Positions 40,601 through 50,945 of a DNA stretch of 64,000 nt are shown in pieces. Source of the stretch: Auanema rhodensis (lineage: Eukaryota > Nematoda > Chromadorea > Rhabditida > Rhabditidae); NCBI GenBank assembly GCA_964057225.1, contig OZ059899.1, forward strand, positions 434,001-498,000, in the 5' to 3' direction. The stretch's first letter is position 1; each line of letters begins with the position of its first letter. A program made the translations under genes and the position numbers. The notes under the pieces are model-generated. The model did no database searches, was not told where the DNA came from, and saw nothing but the letters and a program-made list of their open reading frames with translations.

Positions 40601-43600
40601 TCACGTGTACATTTAATTAGCATAAATTAAAGTTCACGTAAATTTCAAAGTCATGGTTACCATGCACCAATATCAATAAAAATTTGTTTTTAGACTAATA
40701 TGGACATGGGGAATCTAATTTTGAAAACCGCATCTCTTTATCTTTCACGTGAAGCGAGTTACATACCAAGTGCACATCACGTGTACATTTAATTAGCATA
40801 AATTAAAGTTCACGTAAATTTCAAAGTCATGGTTACCATGAACCAATATCAATAAAAATTTGTTTTTAGACTAATATGGACATGGGGAATCTAATTTTGA
40901 AAACCGCATCTCTTTATCTTTCACGTGAAGCGAGTTACATACCAAGTACACATCACGTGTACATTTAATTAGCATAAATTGAAGTTCACGTAAATTTCAA
41001 AGTCATGGTTACCATGAACCAATATCAATAAAAATTTGTTTTTAGACTAATATGGACATGGGGAATCTAATTTTGAAAACCGCATCTCTTTATCTTTCAC
41101 GTGAAGCGAGTTACATACCAAGTGCACATCACGTGTACATTTAATTAGCATAAATTAAAGTTCACGTAAATTTCAAAGTCATGGTTACCATGAACCAATA
41201 TCAATAAAAATTTGTTTTTAGACTAATATGGACATGGGGAATCTAATTTTGAAAACCGCATCTCTTTATCTTTCACGTGAAGCGAGTTACATACCAAGTG
41301 CACATCACGTGTACATTTAATTAGCATAAATTAAAGTTCACGTAAATTTCAAAGTCATGGTTACCATGAACCAATATCAATAAAAATTTGTTTTTAGACT
41401 AATATGGACATGGGGAATCTAATTTTGAAAACCGCATCTCTTTATCTTTCACGTGAAGCGAGTTACATACCAAGTACACATCACGTGTACATTTAATTAG
41501 CATAAATTGAAGTTCACGTAAATTTCAAAGTCATGGTTACCATGAACCAATATCAATAAAAATTTGTTTTTAGACTAATATGGACATGGGGAATCTAATT
41601 TTGAAAACCGCATCTCTTTATCTTTCACGTGAAGCGAGTTACATACCAAGTGCACATCACGTGTACATTTAATTAGCATAAATTAAAGTTCACGTAAATT
41701 TCAAAGTCATGGTTACCATGAACCAATATCAATAAAAATTTGTTTTTAGACTAATATGGACATGGGGAATCTAATTTTGAAAACCGCATCTCTTTATCTT
41801 TCACGTGAAGCGAGTTACATACCAAGTGCACATCACGTGTACATTTAATTAGCATAAATTAAAGTTCACGTAAATTTCAAAGTCATGGTTACCATGAACC
41901 AATATCAATAAAAATTTGTTTTTAGACTAATATGGACATGGGGAATCTAATTTTGAAAACCGCATCTCTTTATCTTTCACGTGAAGCGAGTTACATACCA
42001 AGTGCACATCACGTGTACATTTAATTAGCATAAATTGAAGTTCACGTAAATTTCAAAGTCATGGTTACCATGAACCAATATCAATAAAAATATGTTTTTA
42101 GACTAATATGGACATGGGGAATCTAATTTTGAAAACCGCATCTCTTTATCTTTCACGTGAAGCGAGTTACATACCAAGTGCACATCACGTGTACATTTAA
42201 TTAGCATAAATTAAAGTTCACGTAAATTTCAAAGTCATGGTTACCATGAACCAATATCAATAAAAATTTGTTTTTAGACTAATATGGACATGGGGAATCT
42301 AATTTTGAAAACCGCATCTCTTTATCGTTCACGTGAAGCGAGTTACATACCAAGTGCACATCACGTGTACATTTAATTAGCATAAATTAAAGTTCACGTA
42401 AATTTCAAAGTCATGGTTACCATGCACCAATATCAATAAAAATTTGTTTTTAGACTAATATGGACATGGGGAATCTAATTTTGGAAACCGAATCTCTTTA
42501 TCTTTCACGTGAAGCGAGTTACATACCAAGTGCACATCACGTGTACATTTAATTAGCATAAATTAAAGTTCACGTAAATTTCAAAGTCATGGTTACCATG
42601 CACCAATATCAATAAAAATTTGTTTTTAGACTAATATGGACATGGGGAATCTAATTTTGAAAACCGCATCTCTTTATCTTTCACGTGAAGCGAGTTACAT
42701 ACCAAGTGCACATCACGTGTACATTTAATTAGCATAAATTAAAGTTCACGTAAATTTCAAAGTCATGGTTACCATGAACCAATATCAATAAAAATTTGTT
42801 TTTAGACTAATATGGACATGGGGAATCTAATTTTGAAAACCGCATCTCTTTATCGTTCACGTGAAGCGAGTTACATACCAAGTGCACATCACGTGTACAT
42901 TTAATTAGCATAAATTAAAGTTCACGTAAATTTCAAAGTCATGGTTACCATGCACCAATATCAATAAAAATTTGTTTTTAGACTAATATGGACATGGGGA
43001 ATCTAATTTTGGAAACCGAATCTCTTTATCTTTCACGTGAAGCGAGTTACATACCAAGTGCACATCACGTGTACATTTAATTAGCATAAATTGAAGTTCA
43101 CGTAAATTTCAAAGTCATGGTTACCATGAACCAATATCAATAAAAATTTGTTTTTAGACTAATATGTACATGGGGAATCTAATTTTGAAAACCGCATCTC
43201 TTTATCTTTCACGTAAAGCGAGTTACATACCAAGTGCACATCACGTGTACATTTAATTAGCATAAATTAAAGTTCACGTAAATTTCAAAGTCATGGTTAC
43301 CATGAACCAATATCAATAAAAATTTGTTTTTAGACTAATATGGACATGGGGAATCTAATTTTGAAAACCGCATCTCTTTATCTTTCACGTGAAGCGAGTT
43401 ACATACCAAGTGCACATCACGTGTACATTTAATTAGCATAAATTGAAGTTCACGTAAATTTCAAAGTCATGGTTACCATGAACCAATATCAATAAAAATT
43501 TGTTTTTAGACTAATATGGACATGGGGAATCTAATTTTGAAAACCGCATCTCTTTATCTTTCACGTGAAGCGAGTTACATACCAAGTGCACATCACGTGT

Positions 43601-44352
43601 ACATTTAATTAGCATAAATTAAAGTTCACGTAAATTTCAAAGTCATGGTTACCATGAACCAATATCAATAAAAATTTGTTTTTAGACTAATATGGACATG
43701 GGGAATCTAATTTTGAAAACCGCATCTCTTTATCGTTCACGTGAAGCGAGTTACATACCAAGTGCACATCACGTGTACATTTAATTAGCATAAATTAAAG
43801 TTCACGTAAATTTCAAAGTCATGGTTACCATGCACCAATATCAATAAAAATTTGTTTTTAGACTAATATGGACATGGGGAATCTAATTTTGGAAACCGAA
43901 TCTCTTTATCTTTCACGTGAAGCGAGTTACATACCAAGTGCACATCACGTGTACATTTAATTAGCATAAATTAAAGTTCACGTAAATTTCAAAGTCATGG
44001 TTACCATGCACCAATATCAATAAAAATTTGTTTTTAGACTAATATGGACATGGGGAATCTAATTTTGAAAACCGCATCTCTTTATCTTTCACGTGAAGCG
44101 AGTTACATACCAAGTGCACATCACGTGTACATTTAATTAGCATAAATTAAAGTTCACGTAAATTTCAAAGTCATGGTTACCATGAACCAATATCAATAAA
44201 AATTTGTTTTTAGACTAATATGGACATGGGGAATCTAATTTTGAAAACCGCATCTCTTTATCTTTCACGTGAAGCGAGTTACATACCAAGTGCACATCAC
44301 GTGTACATTTAATTAGCATAAATTAAAGTTCACGTAAATTTCAAAGTCATGG
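37665..44352 (+). repeat. Mixed monomers with short local duplications
   Basis: Thirty-eight monomers with no long exact unit that I could follow. The G116A plus A149G monomer near 40943 recurs at 41471, 528 bp later. Runs of T87G monomers occupy about 39600-40310. Private changes include catgaaaaaat near 38375, ttaacatg near 39779, gtgaatct near 40181, caggtgaag near 40570, and tatgtacat plus cacgtaaag near 43146-43216. The T28A state (aaaaatatg), typical of the right domain, first appears at about 42090. The last A68G/C75A monomer starts at 43825. Confidence 0.7.
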
Positions 44353-46640
44353 TTACCATGCACCAATATCAATAAAAATTTGTTTTTAGACTAATATGGA
44401 CATGGGGAATCTAATTTTGAAAACCGCATCTCTTTATTTTTCACGTGAAGCGAGTTACATACCAAGTGCACATCACGTGTACATTTAATTAGCATAAATT
44501 AAAGTTCACGTAAATTTCAAAGTCATGGTTACCAAGCACCAATATCAATAAAAATTTGTTTTTAGACTAATATGGACATGGGGAATCTAATTTTGAAAAC
44601 CGCATCTCTTTATCTTTCACGTGAAGCGAGTTACATACCAAGGGCACATCACGTGTACATTTAATTAGCATAAATTAAAGTTCACGTAAATTTCAAAGTC
44701 ATGGTTACCATGCACCAATATCAATAAAAATTTGTTTTTAGACTAATATGGACATGGGGAATCTAATTTTGAAAACCGCATCTCTTTATCTTTCACGTGA
44801 AGCGAGTTACATACCAAGTGCACATCACGTGTACATTTAATTAGCATAAATTAAAGTTCACGTAAATTTCAAAGTCATGGTTACCATGAACCAATATCAA
44901 TAAAAATTTGTTTTTAGACTAATATGGACATGGGGAATCTAATTTTGAAAACCGCATCTCTTTATCGTTCACGTGAAGCGAGTTACATACCAAGTGCACA
45001 TCACGTGTACATTTAATTAGCATAAATTAAAGTTCACGTAAATTTCAAAGTCATGGTTACCATGCACCAATATCAATAAAAATTTGTTTTTAGACTAATA
45101 TGGACATGGGGAATCTAATTTTGGAAACCGCATCTCTTTATCTTTCACGTGAAGCGAGTTACATACCAAGAGCACATCACGTGTACATTTAATTAGCATA
45201 AATTGAAGTTCACGTAAATTTCAAAGTCATGGTTACCATGAACCAATATCAATAAAAATATGTTTTTAGACTAATATGGACATGGGGAATCTAATTTTGA
45301 AAACCGCATCTCTTTATCTTTCACGTGAAGCGAGTTACATACCAAGTGCACATCACGTGTACATTTAATTAGCATAAATTGAAGTTCACGTAAATTTCAA
45401 AGTCATGGTTACCATGAACCAATATCAATAAAAATTTGTTTTTAGACTAATATGGACATGGGGAATCTAATTTTGAAAACCGCATCTCTTTATCTTTCAC
45501 GTGAAGCGAGTTACATACCAAGGGCACATCACGTGTACATTTAATTAGCATAAATTAAAGTTCACGTAAATTTCAAAGTCATGGTTACCATGCACCAATA
45601 TCAATAAAAATTTGTTTTTAGACTAATATGGACATGGGGAATCTAATTTTGAAAACCGCATCTCTTTATCTTTCACGTGAAGCGAGTTACATACCAAGTG
45701 CACATCACGTGTACATTTAATTAGCATAAATTAAAGTTCACGTAAATTTCAAAGTCATGGTTACCATGAACCAATATCAATAAAAATTTGTTTTTAGACT
45801 AATATGGACATGGGTAATCTAATTTTGAAAACCGCATCTCTTTATCGTTCACGTGAAGCGAGTTACATACCAAGTGCACATCACGTGTACATTTAATTAG
45901 CATAAATTAAAGTTCACGTAAATTTCAAAGTCATGGTTACCATGCACCAATATCAATAAAAATTTGTTTTTAGACTAATATGGACATGGGGAATCTAATT
46001 TTGGAAACCGCATCTCTTTATCTTTCACGTGAAGCGAGTTACATACCAAGAGCACATCACGTGTACATTTAATTAGCATAAATTGAAGTTCACGTAAATT
46101 TCAAAGTCATGGTTACCATGAACCAATATCAATAAAAATATGTTTTTAGACTAATATGGACATGGGGAATCTAATTTTGAAAACCGCATCTCTTTATCTT
46201 TCACGTGAAGCGAGTTACATACCAAGTGCACATCACGTGTACATTTAATTAGCATAAATTGAAGTTCACGTAAATTTCAAAGTCATGGTTACCATGAACC
46301 AATATCAATAAAAATTTGTTTTTAGACTAATATGGACATGGGGAATCTAATTTTGAAAACCGCATCTCTTTATCTTTCACGTGAAGCGAGTTACATACCA
46401 AGTACACATCACGTGTACATTTAATTAGCATAAATTAAAGTTCACGTAAATTTCAAAGTCATGGTTACCATGCACCAATATCAATAAAAATTTGTTTTTA
46501 GACTAATATGGACATGGGGAATCTAATTTTGAAAACCGCATCTCTTTATCTTTCACGTGAAGCGAGTTACATACCAAGTGCACATCACGTGTACATTTAA
46601 TTAGCATAAATTAAAGTTCACGTAAATTTCAAAGTCATGG
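44353..46640 (+). repeat. Transition block with a five-monomer (880 bp) duplication
   Basis: Thirteen monomers that introduce the types used further right: C86T (tatttttcac) at 44353, ccaagcacc at 44529, A68G with C75 kept (ttggaaaccgca) plus agagcac at 45057, and T28A at 45233. The segment 44881-45760 repeats as 45761-46640. Differences noted are gggtaat in the second T87G monomer and agtacac replacing agggcac. The second copy leads directly into the first insert-bearing monomer. Confidence 0.82.
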
Positions 46641-46762
46641 TTACCATGCACCAATATCAATAAAAATTTGTTTTTAGACTAATATGGACATGGGGAATCT
46701 AATTTTGAAAACCGCATCTCTTTATCTTTCACGTGAAGCGAGTTACATACCAAGTGCACATC

Positions 46763-46767
46763 ACGTG
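46763..46767. other. Left 5-bp flanking direct repeat (acgtg) of insert 1
   Basis: These are the last five bases of monomer box 2 (CACGTG). They match 46966-46970 at the far end of the insert. The base before them differs (c on the left, a on the right), so the repeat is exactly 5 bp. A target-site duplication or end-joining microhomology would both fit. Confidence 0.6.
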
Positions 46768-46820
46768 AACCTTATAACCTGTGATTCGAACTTATAACCT
46801 GTGATTCGAACTATAACCTG

Positions 46821-46831
46821 TGATTCGAACC
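46821..46831 (-). promoter_or_regulatory. Best B-box-like match in the insert
   Basis: Read on the minus strand this is GGTTCGAATCA, which differs from the tRNA-type B-box GGTTCGAATCC only at the last base. The other eight units give GTTCGAATC with another base in front, so each insert holds nine evenly spaced B-box cores about 20 bp apart. No A-box-like element or tRNA fold is present nearby. Binding of TFIIIC is inference from the motif alone; a short motif multiplied by a tandem repeat may be coincidence. Confidence 0.35.
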
Positions 46832-46943
46832 TATAACCTGTGATTCGAACGTATAACCTGTGATTCGAACGTATAACCTGTGATTCGAACTTATAACCTG
46901 TGATTCGAACTTATAACCTGTGATTCGAACTTATAACCTGTGA

Positions 46944-46966
46944 TTCGAACAATAAACCCGTTCAAA
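46944..46966. repeat. Imperfect inverted repeat near the right end of the insert
   Basis: TTCGAAC and GTTCAAA flank the 9-base spacer aataaaccc and can pair at six of seven positions. The structure spans the last unit and the degenerate tail and recurs in all insert copies; in copies 7 to 9 the spacer changes to aatgaaccc. It lacks the terminal CTRR expected for a Helitron hairpin end. Confidence 0.45.
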
Positions 46967-46970
46967 CGTG
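46966..46970. other. Right 5-bp flanking direct repeat (acgtg) of insert 1
   Basis: Partner of 46763-46767. The following tacatttaatt resumes the monomer at position 128. Confidence 0.6.
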
Positions 46971-47019
46971 TACATTTAATTAGCATAAATTAAAGTTCAC
47001 GTAAATTTCAAAGTCATGG

Positions 47020-48982
47020 TTACCATGCACCAATATCAATAAAAATTTGTTTTTAGACTAATATGGACATGGGGAATCTAATTTTGAAAACCGCATCTCT
47101 TTATTTTTCACGTGAAGCGAGTTACATACCAAGTGCACATCACGTGTACATTTAATTAGCATAAATTAAAGTTCACGTAAATTTCAAAGTCATGGTTACC
47201 AAGCACCAATATCAATAAAAATTTGTTTTTAGACTAATATGGACATGGGGAATCTAATTTTGAAAACCGCATCTCTTTATCTTTCACGTGAAGCGAGTTA
47301 CATACCAAGTGCACATCACGTGTACATTTAATTAGCATAAATTAAAGTTCACGTAAATTTCAAAGTCATGGTTACCAAGCACCAATATCAATAAAAATTT
47401 GTTTTTAGACTAATATGGACATGGGGAATCCAATTTTGAAAACCGCATCTCTTTATCTTTCACGTGAAGCGAGTTACATACCAAGGGCACATCACGTGTA
47501 CATTTAATTAGCATAAATTAAAGTTCACGTAAATTTCAAAGTCATGGTTACCATGCACCAATATCAATAAAAATATGTTTTTAGACTAATATGGACATGG
47601 GGAATCTAATTTTGAAAACCGCATCTCTTTATCTTTCACGTGAAGCGAGTTACATACCAAGTGCACATCACGTGTACATTTAATTAGCATAAATTAAAGT
47701 TCACGTAAATTTCAAAGTCATGGTTACCATGAACCAATATCAATAAAAATTTGTTTTTAGACTAATATGGACATGGGGAATCTAATTTTGAAAACCGCAT
47801 CTCTTTATCGTTCACGTGAAGCGAGTTACATACCAAGTGCACATCACGTGTACATTTAATTAGCATAAATTAAAGTTCACGTAAATTTCAAAGTCATGGT
47901 TACCATGCACCAATATCAATAAAAATTTGTTTTTAGACTAATATGGACATGGGGAATCTAATTTTGGAAACCGCATCTCTTTATCTTTCACGTGAAGCGA
48001 GTTACATACCAAGAGCACATCACGTGTACATTTAATTAGCATAAATTGAAGTTCACGTAAATTTCAAAGTCATGGTTACCATGAACCAATATCAATAAAA
48101 ATATGTTTTTAGACTAATATGGACATGGGGAATCTAATTTTGAAAACCGCATCTCTTTATCTTTCACGTGAAGCGAGTTACATACCAAGTGCACATCACG
48201 TGTACATTTAATTAGCATAAATTGAAGTTCACGTAAATTTCAAAGTCATGGTTACCATGAACCAATATCAATAAAAATTTGTTTTTAGACTAATATGGAC
48301 ATGGGGAATCTAATTTTGAAAACCGCATCTCTTTATCTTTCACGTGAAGCGAGTTACATACCAAGTACACATCACGTGTACATTTAATTAGCATAAATTA
48401 AAGTTCACGTAAATTTCAAAGTCATGGTTACCATGCACCAATATCAATAAAAATTTGTTTTTAGACTAATATGGACATGGGGAATCTAATTTTGAAAACC
48501 GCATCTCTTTATCTTTCACGTGAAGCGAGTTACATACCAAGTGCACATCACGTGTACATTTAATTAGCATAAATTAAAGTTCACGTAAATTTCAAAGTCA
48601 TGGTTACCATGCACCAATATCAATAAAAATTTGTTTTTAGACTAATATGGACATGGGGAATCTAATTTTGAAAACCGCATCTCTTTATCTTTCACGTGAA
48701 GCGAGTTACATACCAAGTGCACATCACGTGAACCTTATAACCTGTGATTCGAACTTATAACCTGTGATTCGAACTATAACCTGTGATTCGAACCTATAAC
48801 CTGTGATTCGAACGTATAACCTGTGATTCGAACGTATAACCTGTGATTCGAACTTATAACCTGTGATTCGAACTTATAACCTGTGATTCGAACTTATAAC
48901 CTGTGATTCGAACAATAAACCCGTTCAAACGTGTACATTTAATTAGCATAAATTAAAGTTCACGTAAATTTCAAAGTCATGG
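47020..48982 (+). repeat. Insert-bearing higher-order unit H1 (10 monomers, 1963 bp)
   Basis: Order: C86T; ccaagcacc; ccaagcacc with atccaatttt and gggca; T28A; T87G; A68G with agagcac and A149G; T28A with A149G; G116A; plain; plain with insert. Length is 10 x 176 + 203. The next unit repeats the order exactly, including the private atccaatttt at 47428 and 49391. Confidence 0.92.
48731..48933 (+). repeat. 203-bp insert, copy 2
   Basis: Starts 1963 bp after copy 1. Same nine units, with the 19-bp third unit, and the same aataaacccg tail. It lies between monomer positions 127 and 128. Confidence 0.95.
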
Positions 48983-50945
48983 TTACCATGCACCAATATC
49001 AATAAAAATTTGTTTTTAGACTAATATGGACATGGGGAATCTAATTTTGAAAACCGCATCTCTTTATTTTTCACGTGAAGCGAGTTACATACCAAGTGCA
49101 CATCACGTGTACATTTAATTAGCATAAATTAAAGTTCACGTAAATTTCAAAGTCATGGTTACCAAGCACCAATATCAATAAAAATTTGTTTTTAGACTAA
49201 TATGGACATGGGGAATCTAATTTTGAAAACCGCATCTCTTTATCTTTCACGTGAAGCGAGTTACATACCAAGTGCACATCACGTGTACATTTAATTAGCA
49301 TAAATTAAAGTTCACGTAAATTTCAAAGTCATGGTTACCAAGCACCAATATCAATAAAAATTTGTTTTTAGACTAATATGGACATGGGGAATCCAATTTT
49401 GAAAACCGCATCTCTTTATCTTTCACGTGAAGCGAGTTACATACCAAGGGCACATCACGTGTACATTTAATTAGCATAAATTAAAGTTCACGTAAATTTC
49501 AAAGTCATGGTTACCATGCACCAATATCAATAAAAATATGTTTTTAGACTAATATGGACATGGGGAATCTAATTTTGAAAACCGCATCTCTTTATCTTTC
49601 ACGTGAAGCGAGTTACATACCAAGTGCACATCACGTGTACATTTAATTAGCATAAATTAAAGTTCACGTAAATTTCAAAGTCATGGTTACCATGAACCAA
49701 TATCAATAAAAATTTGTTTTTAGACTAATATGGACATGGGGAATCTAATTTTGAAAACCGCATCTCTTTATCGTTCACGTGAAGCGAGTTACATACCAAG
49801 TGCACATCACGTGTACATTTAATTAGCATAAATTAAAGTTCACGTAAATTTCAAAGTCATGGTTACCATGCACCAATATCAATAAAAATTTGTTTTTAGA
49901 CTAATATGGACATGGGGAATCTAATTTTGGAAACCGCATCTCTTTATCTTTCACGTGAAGCGAGTTACATACCAAGAGCACATCACGTGTACATTTAATT
50001 AGCATAAATTGAAGTTCACGTAAATTTCAAAGTCATGGTTACCATGAACCAATATCAATAAAAATATGTTTTTAGACTAATATGGACATGGGGAATCTAA
50101 TTTTGAAAACCGCATCTCTTTATCTTTCACGTGAAGCGAGTTACATACCAAGTGCACATCACGTGTACATTTAATTAGCATAAATTGAAGTTCACGTAAA
50201 TTTCAAAGTCATGGTTACCATGAACCAATATCAATAAAAATTTGTTTTTAGACTAATATGGACATGGGGAATCTAATTTTGAAAACCGCATCTCTTTATC
50301 TTTCACGTGAAGCGAGTTACATACCAAGTACACATCACGTGTACATTTAATTAGCATAAATTAAAGTTCACGTAAATTTCAAAGTCATGGTTACCATGCA
50401 CCAATATCAATAAAAATTTGTTTTTAGACTAATATGGACATGGGGAATCTAATTTTGAAAACCGCATCTCTTTATCTTTCACGTGAAGCGAGTTACATAC
50501 CAAGTGCACATCACGTGTACATTTAATTAGCATAAATTAAAGTTCACGTAAATTTCAAAGTCATGGTTACCATGCACCAATATCAATAAAAATTTGTTTT
50601 TAGACTAATATGGACATGGGGAATCTAATTTTGAAAACCGCATCTCTTTATCTTTCACGTGAAGCGAGTTACATACCAAGTGCACATCACGTGAACCTTA
50701 TAACCTGTGATTCGAACTTATAACCTGTGATTCGAACTATAACCTGTGATTCGAACCTATAACCTGTGATTCGAACGTATAACCTGTGATTCGAACGTAT
50801 AACCTGTGATTCGAACTTATAACCTGTGATTCGAACTTATAACCTGTGATTCGAACTTATAACCTGTGATTCGAACAATAAACCCGTTCAAACGTGTACA
50901 TTTAATTAGCATAAATTAAAGTTCACGTAAATTTCAAAGTCATGG
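48983..50945 (+). repeat. Insert-bearing higher-order unit H2 (10 monomers, 1963 bp)
   Basis: A second copy of H1 with no difference noticed by eye. Together with 45937-47019 (the preceding five monomers), the 1963-bp periodicity spans about two and a half copies. Identity over nearly 2 kb implies very recent duplication, or an assembly repeat error. Confidence 0.92.
50694..50896 (+). repeat. 203-bp insert, copy 3
   Basis: Starts 1963 bp after copy 2, with the same internal structure. From this copy on, the monomer following the insert carries T83C (ctcttcatc) instead of C86T. Confidence 0.95.

Larger units (their letters stand above)
46768..46970 (+). repeat. 203-bp insert, copy 1, with an internal 20-bp tandem array
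   Basis: After a leading aacc, nine units follow: 46772-46791, 46792-46811, 46812-46830 (19 bp, first base missing), 46831-46850, 46851-46870, 46871-46890, 46891-46910, 46911-46930 and 46931-46950. The consensus is ttataacctgtgattcgaac, and the first base varies (t, c or g). The tail aataaacccgttcaaacgtg (46951-46970) looks like a decayed tenth unit. The last five bases, acgtg, repeat the five bases before the insert, so the structure can be read as a 198-bp element with a 5-bp target duplication. No terminal inverted repeats and no coding frame are visible. I do not recognise the element. Confidence 0.9.
46641..47019 (+). repeat. First monomer interrupted by the 203-bp insert
   Basis: A standard monomer is split after position 127. 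The left part is 46641-46767, the insert 46768-46970 and the right part 46971-47019. The total is 379 bp, which equals 176 + 203, so no monomer sequence was lost. Confidence 0.95.

Noticed and set aside
46768-46970. tRNA gene or tRNA-derived SINE in the insert, suggested by GTTCGAATC
   Set aside because: Only the B-box core is present. The bases on either side cannot form a T-stem, there is no A-box, and the segment is a simple 20-bp tandem repeat.
46944-46970. Helitron 3' end, suggested by a hairpin near the right border
   Set aside because: No CTRR terminus follows the hairpin, no TC start is present at the other end, and insertion is not between A and T.
46768-46970. Solo LTR, suggested by the 5-bp flanking duplication
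   Set aside because: The ends do not read TG...CA, the segment is very short and almost all of it is a minisatellite.
46944-46970. CENP-B box (TTCG NNNN A NN CGGG) in the insert tail
   Set aside because: TTCG and CCCG occur but in the wrong relative orientation and spacing on either strand. The 176-bp monomer also shows no match.
46768-46970. Interstitial telomere repeat, suggested by the recurring AACCT
   Set aside because: AACCT occurs once per 20-bp unit and is never in tandem, so it is not a telomeric array.
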